This document shows positions 25,942-34,024 of a stretch of 64,000 nt of DNA, one piece after another. Where the stretch lies: contig JAQSYI010000013.1 in NCBI GenBank assembly GCA_029256185.1, positions 206,678-270,677 of the forward strand. The letters run 5' to 3'. The first letter of the stretch is position 1. Every line of letters begins with the position of its first letter. The stretch comes from Paenibacillaceae bacterium. GTDB taxonomy: Bacteria; Bacillota; Bacilli; Paenibacillales; NBRC-103111. The notes beneath the pieces are model-generated. The model saw only the letters and a list, made by a program, of their open reading frames with translations. It ran no database searches and had not been told where the DNA came from. The translations under genes and the position numbers were made by a program.

Positions 25942-26921
25942 ACCCTGTATTCGATTGGTACGCCTTCGCCGATTATTCCGGAGCGGGAAGGGAGGCGGAG
26001 CAGCGCAAGCATATTGCTTGGGCTGTGGATCGGGGCAACGGTATTGTGGTAACACAAGGGCTGACGCGCTGGGGTTTGCTTGAATCGGTGAGTGGTTTGC
26101 TGCGGGCTGCCCAGATGGAAGGCAAGCGGGTGTTATTTGGATTTGACCACAACTACGGCTTTCCCCAAGGGTTCTATGAAGCGCTGCATGGCTCGGCTCC
26201 GGCTGATTGGAGGCAGGTGCTGGAAGGATATGCTGTCAGTGTGGCGTCATTCCTGCAAAAAGAAGGGCGGGGACCTGCTGGAGCGAACAAGGCGGGCTAC
26301 ACCTCCACATGGAACAGGGGGGGCTGCATGGATGATTTTATTGCGGAGGCGCTTAGAAGCTGGTCCCCCCGTGACTGGGCGCGTTCGGTCAATGAGGCTA
26401 TAGGGATGGGGATCGGTTCGTTGCAGGGCCCTTTTTGGGGAACCTTGTTTGAGCGGCGTCCGGAAGCGTCTCTGTTCGGAGAGCGCAGGCATTCATCCGG
26501 TTTGTGCTTCCGGTTCCGGGAGAGGAGATTGGTGGAAGAACGCTTCCGCCGACTGAAGCCCGCATTCCAATTGGGTGGTATCGGCTCAGTTGGCCAACAG
26601 TCCCTGCAGGGCATGCTGCATCTTTACAAATTGCTGAGACTGTGCAGTGCAGAAGGGATTCCTGTGCATGTGTGGCCCCAGGACGGCTGCCGTGTTCCTG
26701 CCGGGGGTCACCTGGCTGTAGAGGTATACCCCACATTGGCGCTGGAGCTGGAGGGCATCGTTGCCCCGCGGACTGATGCGGGTGACGCTGTGGCCTCCGT
26801 CCGCTGGATGAGGCGGGTAGACGGAGAAGGGCTGTTGAGGGGGCTGCTTCTGGCCAACTTCCGCGATGAGCAATGGCAGCGGGTCAGGTTGGAAGGATGG
26901 GTGCTGGGGGTAGATCCTTGA
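25938..26921 (+). CDS. Putative DUF429-like (RNase H-fold) protein
   Basis: About 327 residues. The start is GTG 25938 because GGGGGGAG lies 7 bases upstream and the GTG overlaps the preceding stop; the frame extends 34 codons upstream inside the other gene. The pattern FADYSGA near the start, VLFGFDHNYGFPQGFY near residue 70 and VEVYPTLALEL near 265 resembles DUF429-family RNase H-like proteins, with acidic residues in the places used for metal in that fold. A likely catalytic role is not established. The tight overlap with the HXXEE gene says they are co-translated. Confidence 0.55.
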   Translation: MNPVFDWYAFADYSGAGREAEQRKHIAWAVDRGNGIVVTQGLTRWGLLESVSGLLRAAQMEGKRVLFGFDHNYGFPQGFYEALHGSAPADWRQVLEGYAVSVASFLQKEGRGPAGANKAGYTSTWNRGGCMDDFIAEALRSWSPRDWARSVNEAIGMGIGSLQGPFWGTLFERRPEASLFGERRHSSGLCFRFRERRLVEERFRRLKPAFQLGGIGSVGQQSLQGMLHLYKLLRLCSAEGIPVHVWPQDGCRVPAGGHLAVEVYPTLALELEGIVAPRTDAGDAVASVRWMRRVDGEGLLRGLLLANFRDEQWQRVRLEGWVLGVDP

Positions 26922-27360
26922 AGCTGCCAATCGCTTAGAAACTGCGACGAAATAAGTACTGCTAATTTGCTGCCAAAACTCCCAAGTACATGGAGATTTT
27001 GTCATCAAAAGCGGGTACTAATTTCCTCGCAGCTCCTTAGTCCGAGAAGAACAAATAAGGGAAGAGAAATTCCCTTATTTGATATGAACATGGTCATTTA
27101 GGATGAATAAGGGAAGTGAAATTCCTCTATTTCCACTAAACCTCTGTAAAAAGTGGGAGCTAAAGAGCAATAAGGGAAAAATGTTCCCTTATTGCTCTTT
27201 ATTTCGTGTTCCTATCAGTAATAAGGGAAAATTGTGGTCCTTATTTTACTCATGCTATCACAGTGTGGCGATAGACTCCTTATTATGTTGAGCTTATCTG
27301 CCACCGCGCGCAGGCTCATCATTTGTGGGGCAGGAGCCAGAGGGCGAGAGAGCGAGAAAG
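26922..27360. other. Gene-free region with four AATAAGGGAA hairpins
   Basis: No gene is seen in these 439 bases. From 27,053 to 27,247 there are four related inverted repeats (entered separately). The last 60 bases before the topB stop are GA-rich. Confidence 0.6.
27053..27247. repeat. Cluster of four AATAAGGGAA inverted repeats
   Basis: Hairpin 1: AAATAAGGGAA with TTCCCTTATTT at 27053-27080. Hairpin 2: AATAAGGGAA with TTCCTCTATT at 27106-27131, imperfect. Hairpin 3: a perfect 17-bp stem at 27162-27178 and 27184-27200, with the core AGCAATAAGGGAA, loop of five. Hairpin 4: AATAAGGGAA with GGTCCTTATT at 27220-27246, imperfect. The shared core and varied flanks suggest a repeated mobile or structural unit. 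Confidence 0.8.
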
Positions 27361-29868
27361 CTAGAGTTGGCGCAACTCCAGCTTGCCGCTTGCGGGATCC
27401 TGCAGCAGGAGTTTCATGCGGCTGCCCGAGGGGTTATCTGAGATAACAGCTTCGCCCCGGGATAGCAGACTTTTTACAATAGAATCGTTAAGGGTGATGC
27501 CCAGCCCGGTGTCTTTCCAGAGCACGAACTTGCACCCCTGGCGGAAGTTGGCGCATCCATATCCCGTGCGGCCGAAGATAATGTGTCCGCCGCAGTTGGG
27601 ACTTGGGCAAGCGCCCAGGCTTTGCCGCTCAGGAGACTGCGGCGGCGCCTGTGTGCGGGGAGCTTCGGCGGCAGCCGCTGAACCGGCGCCGACGTCTCCG
27701 CCGGATGTTGCCGTAGCCCCAGTCTTCGCCGTACGCTTGCGTTCCGCAGGAGTCCGCTTAGGCTCCGCGCCGCCGCTCCCGCCAGGCTCTGCCGCTTCTG
27801 CACGGCTTGCCCCCGCGCTTGCGGCACGTTTACTCCGCACCGGCTTGGCCGCAGCGCCAACCTCTTCCGCGGCGGCTGCCGCCCCTGCTCCCGCCGCGGT
27901 CCCGCTCCCGCGCTTGCCGCGGCCCTTGCCCGCTCCCCCCGCCGGGGCCTCCGGCTTCGCGAACAACGCCTTGTCCGCCCGCTGCTGCAGACGGACCTTG
28001 TCAATGATCAACCGGGCGAAGGCTTTTACCTTCTCCATGAATACATCCTTCGACGCTTGTCCCCGGGCGATCTCGGTAAGCCTCCGCTCCCACTGCCCGG
28101 TCATCTCGGGGGATGTGAGCAGGTCAACTCCTGCGCCCCGTACCAGTTCCACCGCAGAGCGCCCTTTTGGAGTGATCACAATGCGCTTGCCCTGCATCAT
28201 CAGATAGCCCACCTGCTTCAGCCGCTCAATCGTCGCCGCCCGGGTGGCGGGTGTCCCCAGCCCCGAGTCCTTCATGGCATCTCGAAGCTCATCATCCTCA
28301 ATCGACTTGCCAGCGCTCTCCATGGCCTTCAGCAGCGTTCCTTCCGTGAACGCCTTCGGGGCCTGGGTCTCCTTCTCCTTGACCACCGCATCGGAGCACA
28401 AAACCGGGATCTCCGCATCAACCTGAAAGGGAGTGTCCGTCTCCACCTCCAGTTCCGATGGTCCTCCATCGCCGCTGCCGGTGTCCCCCTCTTTGTCCCC
28501 GGAGCCCGTCTCCTTGCTCTCCTTGGTCTTGCCTCCGCTCTTCGCATCCTTCGCTTTCTTCATATCGGGGTAGAGAATCTTCCAGCCCAGCGCCAGCAGT
28601 TCCTTCACCGTGGTCTTGAACCGGTCCTCCCCGACCTCCGTTATTACCGTATGCACCTTATATTCGGCGGCAGGATAGAAGTGGGAGAGGAACCGGCGCA
28701 CGATCAGATCATAGATTTTCTGCTCATCCGGACTTAAGCCGGCCGGCCGCTTGGCTGTGGGCAGAATGGCGTGGTGATCCTCCACCTTGGCGGGATTGCA
28801 GACAAATTTGTTGTTTTTGTGGACCAGTCCCTTGTTGGCTCCTCTGGCAAACTCTCCGAAGTCCGGAGAACCTTTCAGCGCTTCAAGGGTCTTGTGCATC
28901 TCGGGAATATTCTGGTCATTGACATAGTTGGAGTTAGTCCGCGGGTAGGAGATGACTTTATGCTTCTCGTACAGGGCTTGGGCGGTGTCCAGCGTCTTCT
29001 TGGCGGAGAAGCCGTGCTTGCCGTTGGCTTCCCGCTGCAAGAGGGTCAGATCGTACAGCTTGAAGGGAAATTCCTTGGTTTCCTTGATCTCGTAGGAGGC
29101 TATCCGGCCTGGTTTGTCCTTCACACGCTGCGCCACTTCATCCGCCTTTTCCTTGACTTTGAAGCGGTCCCCCTGCCACATGCCCTTATACGTGGTCTCG
29201 CCCTGCACGAAGGCGCCCTCCACCTCATAGAATTTCTCGGAATCGAACGCCTCTATCTGCTTCTGCCGGTCATAAATCAGCGCCAATACCGGAGTCTGTA
29301 CCCGCCCTACCGACAATAACTCATTATGCTTGACCGTAAAAGCGCGGGACCCGTTCATCCCGATCAGCCAATCCGCTTCACTGCGGGCCCGGGCGGCCTG
29401 GGTCAGGTTCTCGTATTCGCTTCCGTCCTTCAGCTCGGCAAACCCCCGCCGGATGGTCTCTGCCGTCAGGTCGGAGATCCACAGCCGCTGCACAGGCTGG
29501 CGCAGCTTCAGATGCTGCTGGATATAAGAGAAGATCAGCTGGCCCTCCCGCCCGGCGTCACAGGCATTGACGATCCGGTCGCATTGTTTGGCCACTTCGG
29601 CAATCACCTTAAGCTGATCCTTCGTCTTCACGTTGGGCAGCAGCTTGAACGTATCGGGAATAATCGGCAGATCCCCGAAGTTCCAGCGCTTGTACCGGTC
29701 ATCATAATGGTCCGGCTCCGCCAAGCCGATTAGATGCCCGATGGCCCAGGTGATGATGTATTGCTCCCCTTCAATATATGTGCGCTTATTAGAAGCTTTA
29801 GGTTCAAGAACAGAGGCGATATTGCGGCCCATGTCCGGTTTTTCGGCGATAATTAAGGTACGGCCCAT
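27361..29868 (-). CDS. topB: DNA topoisomerase III
   Basis: A type IA topoisomerase of about 835 residues that relaxes negative supercoils and decatenates. MGRTLIIAEKPDMGRNIASVL at the start (Toprim Glu), NACDAGREGQLIF near residue 105 (Toprim acidic residues) and the active-site tyrosine in VISYPRTNSNYV near 300 are all present. An unusually long Lys/Ala/Gly-rich linker (roughly residues 640-750) precedes the C-terminal zinc ribbon: CPSPNCGGHIIFGRTGYGCANFRQGCKFVLW. The start at 29868 was chosen because homologues begin with MGRTLIIAEKP; an upstream ATG would add 13 residues. Single gene on the minus strand. Confidence 0.95.
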   Translation of the reverse strand: MGRTLIIAEKPDMGRNIASVLEPKASNKRTYIEGEQYIITWAIGHLIGLAEPDHYDDRYKRWNFGDLPIIPDTFKLLPNVKTKDQLKVIAEVAKQCDRIVNACDAGREGQLIFSYIQQHLKLRQPVQRLWISDLTAETIRRGFAELKDGSEYENLTQAARARSEADWLIGMNGSRAFTVKHNELLSVGRVQTPVLALIYDRQKQIEAFDSEKFYEVEGAFVQGETTYKGMWQGDRFKVKEKADEVAQRVKDKPGRIASYEIKETKEFPFKLYDLTLLQREANGKHGFSAKKTLDTAQALYEKHKVISYPRTNSNYVNDQNIPEMHKTLEALKGSPDFGEFARGANKGLVHKNNKFVCNPAKVEDHHAILPTAKRPAGLSPDEQKIYDLIVRRFLSHFYPAAEYKVHTVITEVGEDRFKTTVKELLALGWKILYPDMKKAKDAKSGGKTKESKETGSGDKEGDTGSGDGGPSELEVETDTPFQVDAEIPVLCSDAVVKEKETQAPKAFTEGTLLKAMESAGKSIEDDELRDAMKDSGLGTPATRAATIERLKQVGYLMMQGKRIVITPKGRSAVELVRGAGVDLLTSPEMTGQWERRLTEIARGQASKDVFMEKVKAFARLIIDKVRLQQRADKALFAKPEAPAGGAGKGRGKRGSGTAAGAGAAAAAEEVGAAAKPVRSKRAASAGASRAEAAEPGGSGGAEPKRTPAERKRTAKTGATATSGGDVGAGSAAAAEAPRTQAPPQSPERQSLGACPSPNCGGHIIFGRTGYGCANFRQGCKFVLWKDTGLGITLNDSIVKSLLSRGEAVISDNPSGSRMKLLLQDPASGKLELRQL

Positions 29869-29907
29869 GTAACAGTTTACCTCGCTTTGGAGTGATCCAT
29901 CCGCCAT

Positions 29908-30003
29908 TTCTCAAAGTCTCGGAAAGTATAAACGTGGAAGCGGCTCGACTTCTTGACAAACGCATCAGCGTCAAAAGGACCCCGACAGGCATTGATCCTT
30001 GAG
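29908..30003. repeat. Dispersed ~100-bp element, copy 1
   Basis: This stretch aligns over its whole length with 33908-34007, with shared blocks AGTCTCG, ATAAACG, CTTCTTGACAAACGCA, GCGTCAAA and CCGACAGGC, and small indels. Both copies run in the same direction on the plus strand. The central part can form TTGAC-ACGC/GCGTCAA stems in both copies. Confidence 0.75.
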
Positions 30004-30109
30004 CTGTGACGGTGCACAACTATCTTACGTCATGTTTGAAGGCTTGACCAGTTTTCTCTGAAAGAATTCGCAGCACAGGCAAGCCGATCCGAGAATGGAC
30101 AAGAGGCAG

Positions 30110-31417
30110 TCAATATCCCTTCACGGGAGCATCGGCGCGAGAATGGGCGTGGTAAAACCGGAGCAGCCACTTCACCAAATAGGGCGATAAAAACAAGATG
30201 AACAAGAGCCTGAACATCTGATAGCCCACGATAATCGAGACGTCTGCGCCGACTGCCACGCCTGTCAGGCCCATCTCCGTCATTCCGCCGGGGGCGGAGC
30301 CCAGAAAGCCCGTTACCAACGTCATAGGATGCCATAAGGTAAGAACGTAGCCGACTCCAAGAGAGAAGAGAACAATCCCAACGGCCCCGAATATGGCGTA
30401 CGGCAGCAGCTTGCGCCAGTTGGACAGAGCGGACAGACTGGTGGATACCCCCATATAGGTCCCAATGGTGATCTGTGCCCCTATGATGCACCATTGGGGC
30501 AATTCCGGTCCCGTTAAACCCGAGCAGGTAAGCACGGCAGCACCCAGCATGGAGCCCAGCATATAAGGCGTAGGCAGATGCAGCTTGGGGGCAATCCATA
30601 CCATAGCGGCGGCTCCGAGCACATACCATAGGGCATTCCATTGCAGCCAAGGACTTCTCCCCCCAGAGTGATCTTTGCCGCCGATTGTCCCCGCGGCATC
30701 CCCACCGGCGGTTGGCTTCGTGCTCCCGGCTGCGCTCTTTGAATCCGTGGAAGCCTCCGCAGCTCCGCCGCTCAAACCGGCAGCCACCGGCTTGGCTCCT
30801 GCGGTGTGAGTCTGCACCACCATGGCAGTTTCTGCTGCCTTGCCGGGCACAGAAGGCTTTCCTTCCCCGTTCCCGGCCAATCCATGGAAGGCCAAGAAGG
30901 GCACGATAAAGATGACGGCCATCACCCGGATCGTCTGCATGAAGGTGACTACCGTCATATCCGCATTCTCTACCTCATCGCAGAGAGTGGTCATCTGGGA
31001 TAATCCACCCGGGACGCTGCCGAGCAGGCCGGAAGCCATGCTGATTCCGGTTCTCTTGACCGTAACCCAGCCCGCGATCAATCCGAAGCCTACGGTCATC
31101 AGGGTAGCCGCGGCCATGGAGGGCAGCAGATCCAGGATCTGCAAGGCGACTGCGGAGGTAAACGTCAGGCCCATCATATAGCCCAGCACAACCAGACCGC
31201 CCTCCCGGTAAGCCCTGGGCCACTCTGCGGAACGTCCCAGCGCCTCGCGCCAGATTAACAGCACAGTCATAGGGCCGAGCATCCATGCGAGGGGAATATG
31301 GAGCAATTGAAAGCCAAAGCCGCCCGCCAGTGCGAGCAGCAGCGTCTTTCCTACCTGTACATTCACCCATGTTTTTTTTGCTGCTTTCCTTGCTGTCTTC
31401 TTCGTTGCATGATTCAT
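30110..31417 (-). CDS. AbrB family transporter-like membrane protein
   Basis: A 435-residue integral membrane protein of the AbrB/ammonia-monooxygenase-annotated family (PF05145), with two repeated membrane halves. The family motif PLAWMLGPM near residue 45 recurs in spirit as PTPYMLGSMLG near 295; GSVPGGLSQMT (near 140) and GSAPGGMTEMG (near 375) are the matching G-rich segments of the two halves. An insertion of about 70 residues, rich in Ala, Gly, Ser and Thr, lies between the halves (around 195-265). The substrate is unknown. The original 'ammonia monooxygenase' name is historical. The gene diverges from the kdgK leader. Confidence 0.85.
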   Translation of the reverse strand: MNHATKKTARKAAKKTWVNVQVGKTLLLALAGGFGFQLLHIPLAWMLGPMTVLLIWREALGRSAEWPRAYREGGLVVLGYMMGLTFTSAVALQILDLLPSMAAATLMTVGFGLIAGWVTVKRTGISMASGLLGSVPGGLSQMTTLCDEVENADMTVVTFMQTIRVMAVIFIVPFLAFHGLAGNGEGKPSVPGKAAETAMVVQTHTAGAKPVAAGLSGGAAEASTDSKSAAGSTKPTAGGDAAGTIGGKDHSGGRSPWLQWNALWYVLGAAAMVWIAPKLHLPTPYMLGSMLGAAVLTCSGLTGPELPQWCIIGAQITIGTYMGVSTSLSALSNWRKLLPYAIFGAVGIVLFSLGVGYVLTLWHPMTLVTGFLGSAPGGMTEMGLTGVAVGADVSIIVGYQMFRLLFILFLSPYLVKWLLRFYHAHSRADAPVKGY

Positions 31418-31731
31418 TGCATTGTAAAACTCCTTTCACCTTCTGAACATTTTCGTAAATAAGGGCAAAATAAGAACTCCGGCAGAATGCTTCTTTAACT
31501 AAGATACCACAATTCGCCCCGCAAAGGGGGCACTTAGCATACGCCAACTTGCAACAATTAGATGAAATCCAATGATTTTTAACAAGTCAAAGTCACGGCA
31601 AATGTGGTACAATGGGTGGTAGGCTGCATAAGGAAGCGTGTTTCGGTTTTTTTTTGGAACACGTGTTCAAAGGGGAAAGCTACATTAGTCGCGCCCTGGG
31701 ACGCGATACGAAGACAGGTGGAGATCAGACA
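31418..31731. promoter_or_regulatory. Divergent regulatory region between the AbrB-family gene and kdgK
   Basis: Contains an extended -10 candidate, TGGTACAAT, at 31605-31613 (plus strand) without a good -35 box. A perfect 12-bp palindrome, GAACACGTGTTC, lies at 31657-31668 downstream of it, where a repressor would block transcription of the kinase gene. Confidence 0.5.
31657..31668. promoter_or_regulatory. Palindromic operator candidate upstream of kdgK
   Basis: GAACACGTGTTC is a perfect 12-bp palindrome 44 bases downstream of a TGGTACAAT promoter element and 64 bases before the kdgK start. A LacI- or GntR-type sugar-acid repressor would fit; none is encoded in the window. Confidence 0.45.
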
Positions 31732-32706
31732 ATGACGCTAGAAAAGCAAGAAAATCTTTATGCGCCAGAGGTCATTACCTTTGGGGAGACCATGGGACTT
31801 ATGATGTCCGTGGGCAACAAGGGCATTGAATATTCGGCGACCATGGAGAAGTCTTTTGGCGGTGCGGAATCCAATTTTGCCATCGGCGTGGCCAGGCTGG
31901 GCCATCGGGTCGGCTGGTTCGGACGGTTGGGGAAGGACCCGCTGGGGCTGATGATCCTAAAGCGCATCCGCGGCGAGGGCGTGGATATCTCCCGGGCAGA
32001 GCTGACGGAAGAGGCTCCCACCGGGCTGATGCTGAAGGAAGCCATCTCCGGCAAGTCCTTCGTCTATTATTACCGCAAGAACTCCGCCGCAAGCCTGATG
32101 CGTCCTGAGCATCTGGACGAGGAGTACATCAAGCAGGCCAAGATCCTGCATGTTACAGGCATTACTGCCGCGCTTAGCCCAAGCTGCCGCGAGACGTTGA
32201 AGGAAGCGATCCGTCTGGCCAAGAAGCACGGCGTCAAGGTCTGCTTCGATCCCAATCTGCGTCTGAAGCTGTGGAGTCTGGAGGAAGCGCGGGAAACGCT
32301 GCTTCCATTGGCCGAAGAAGCGGATTTCTTCATGCCGGGCTTGGACGAGCTGAAGCTTCTGTACCAGATTGACGATTTTGATGAGATTATCGCCAGGTTG
32401 TCCAAGCTGTCCGCCGTATCCATCGTGAAGGGCGGAGACAATGAAACCTATCTGGTGGAGAACGGCAAGGTAACGGCCATTCCCTTCTTCAAGGCGGAGC
32501 GGGTTGTGGATACCGTGGGAGCCGGAGACGGCTTCTGCGCCGGGTTCATTGTCGGTGTGCTCAAGGGCCACGATCTGGCTGAAGCCGTGCGGCTCGGCAG
32601 CCTGATGGGCTCTCTCGCCGTGCAGATGGAAGGCGATTGGGAAGCGCTGCCTACCTGGGAACAGGCCCAGGCTGTGCTGCAGAATATAAGCAAGGTGGAA
32701 CGCTGA
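31732..32706 (+). CDS. kdgK: 2-keto-3-deoxygluconate kinase (PfkB family sugar kinase)
   Basis: A 324-residue PfkB kinase. ITFGETMGLMM at the start, the first PfkB signature region GGAESNFAIGVARLG, the substrate region FVYYYRKNSAASLM (near residue 105), and the second signature DTVGAGDGFCAG with the catalytic Asp near 265 are intact. The FVYYYR and CFDPNLRLKLW phrases are typical of KDG kinase rather than ribokinase. ATG 31732 follows GGTGGAGA. It phosphorylates KDG to KDPG; KDPG aldolase is encoded 65 bases downstream, so the pair completes uronate degradation. Confidence 0.85.
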   Translation: MTLEKQENLYAPEVITFGETMGLMMSVGNKGIEYSATMEKSFGGAESNFAIGVARLGHRVGWFGRLGKDPLGLMILKRIRGEGVDISRAELTEEAPTGLMLKEAISGKSFVYYYRKNSAASLMRPEHLDEEYIKQAKILHVTGITAALSPSCRETLKEAIRLAKKHGVKVCFDPNLRLKLWSLEEARETLLPLAEEADFFMPGLDELKLLYQIDDFDEIIARLSKLSAVSIVKGGDNETYLVENGKVTAIPFFKAERVVDTVGAGDGFCAGFIVGVLKGHDLAEAVRLGSLMGSLAVQMEGDWEALPTWEQAQAVLQNISKVER

Positions 32707-32771
32707 TTGTACCTGCTGTGCCCATACTAACGTCCGCGCGGCGGACGAAGCGAAGGAATGTGGAGAGAACA

Positions 32772-33434
32772 ATGAAGAAGATCAGAGTGATTCAGCAAAT
32801 TGCAGAACAAGGAGTCGTAGCCGTTCTGCGCGGCGATACAGCCGAAGACGTAGTAAGAATGGCCGAACAGGCCATTGAGGGCGGAATCAAGGTTATTGAA
32901 ATCACCATGACTGTTCCCAATGCCCTCCGCGCCATAGAAGAACTGGCAAGCAAGTATTCCAGCACCGCCAAGGACCCGTCCAAGTTCGCGATTATCGGGG
33001 TTGGCACTGTGCTTGACCCGGAGACTGCCAGAGCGGCTATTCTGGCCGGTTCCGAATTTGTGGTGGGGCCAAGCCTCAATCCCGAAACCGTTGTGCTGTG
33101 CAACAGATACCGGGTGCCTGTAATGCCTGGCTGTATGACCATCAAGGAAATTCAGCAGGCGCTTGAGCTGGGTGTGGATATTGTCAAGCTGTTCCCTGGC
33201 AATGCTTTCTCCCCGGGGATGATCAAAGCGATCAAGGGACCCCTGCCCCAAGCGAACATCATGCCTACAGGCGGCGTTTCCCTCTCCAATCTGGCCGAGT
33301 GGATCAAGGCGGGCGCTTCCGCAGTAGGGATTGGCTCCGACCTGACCGCCGACGCGGTGAAGACCGGGGATTACAGTCTGATTGCCAAGAAATCCGCCGA
33401 ATATGTGGCTGCCTTCAAAGCGGCAAAGGCTTAA
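32772..33434 (+). CDS. eda: KDPG/KHG aldolase
   Basis: A 220-residue class I aldolase that splits 2-keto-3-deoxy-6-phosphogluconate to pyruvate and glyceraldehyde 3-phosphate. It shows GVVAVLRGD, the catalytic base region VIEITMTVPNAL, GVGTVLDPETA, and the Schiff-base lysine in DIVKLFPGNAF near residue 140, then GGVSLSNLAEW. ATG 32772 follows TGGAGAG. It sits with kdgK in one operon. Together they form the last two steps of hexuronate and unsaturated uronate degradation, which suits the polysaccharide genes that follow. Confidence 0.93.
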   Translation: MKKIRVIQQIAEQGVVAVLRGDTAEDVVRMAEQAIEGGIKVIEITMTVPNALRAIEELASKYSSTAKDPSKFAIIGVGTVLDPETARAAILAGSEFVVGPSLNPETVVLCNRYRVPVMPGCMTIKEIQQALELGVDIVKLFPGNAFSPGMIKAIKGPLPQANIMPTGGVSLSNLAEWIKAGASAVGIGSDLTADAVKTGDYSLIAKKSAEYVAAFKAAKA

Positions 33435-33456
33435 TAAATGAGGTTTTCGAGAAACG

Positions 33457-33496
33457 GCAGCGGCTGCTTGATTTGTCAAGCGGCCGCTGCTGTTTT
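33457..33496 (+). terminator. Intrinsic terminator after the KDPG aldolase gene
   Basis: CAGCGGCTGCTTG (33458-33470) pairs with CAAGCGGCCGCTG (33477-33489) with one mismatch and is followed by CTGTTTTC. Confidence 0.85.
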
Positions 33497-33669
33497 CGGC
33501 TTCGAAGGAGCGAGCTCTGCCTTTTCTCCGCAGATCGGCGCATTCGGAGGAAAGGGAGCCCTTTCCTAAAGAGGGACACTCATCCATGGAGGCGAAAAAA
33601 TAGAATACATTGGGATAATAAGGTCCGGCACCTGGCGCAAGCTTGCAAAGCAGGCCTTCTTGACACGCC

Positions 33670-33835
33670 CTAGGGCGTGTCTGAAAACTCGCTTGAGGGC
33701 ATCTTTCGCCGCCTTTTCGCCCCTAGCTTCGTTGCTTTCGCTTGACGTACTCCGGTACGCCTGCACAAAAGCGCCTTGCCAGAAACGAAAATTCGACTAA
33801 ATCTGCTCCCCACGGAGTTTTCAAACACGCCCTAG
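33670..33835. mobile_element. MITE, 166 bp with 21-bp terminal inverted repeats
   Basis: The ends (33670-33690 and 33815-33835) are inverted repeats identical at 20 of 21 positions; the outer part reads CTAGGGCGTGT. Each end begins with CTAG, which fits a 4-bp YTAR target duplication of the kind used by IS5-family elements. There is no coding capacity. Next to the left end there is another ACACGCCCTAG (33663-33673), so the junction reads GACACGCCCTAGGGCGTGTC, as if two elements or ends abut. Confidence 0.75.
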
Positions 33836-33907
33836 TAAAAAAATAGTGATTGCAAAATAATGTGTATTTACACTGCAGGCGAATTTAAGTAGGATATAAT
33901 GACAGCG

Positions 33908-34007
33908 TTTTCTTGGAGTCTCGCCAGAAAGCATAAACGGGGGAGTTGCCCGGCTTCTTGACAAACGCACGGCGTCAAAGGACGCCGACAGGCGCTTATC
34001 CTCGGAG
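33908..34007. repeat. Dispersed ~100-bp element, copy 2, directly upstream of the sensor-regulator gene
   Basis: Homologous to 29908-30003 (see there). This copy ends 18 bases before the GTG start of the AraC sensor gene, and its last bases flow into the purine-rich ribosome site, so it forms most of that gene's leader. It lies 72 bp after the MITE. Confidence 0.75.
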
Positions 34008-34024
34008 AAGGGGGGAGGGAAATA

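Noticed and set aside
27053..27247. CRISPR array suspected from four AATAAGGGAA units
   Set aside because: Spacing is irregular, the units are hairpins with different loops, and no cas genes are near.
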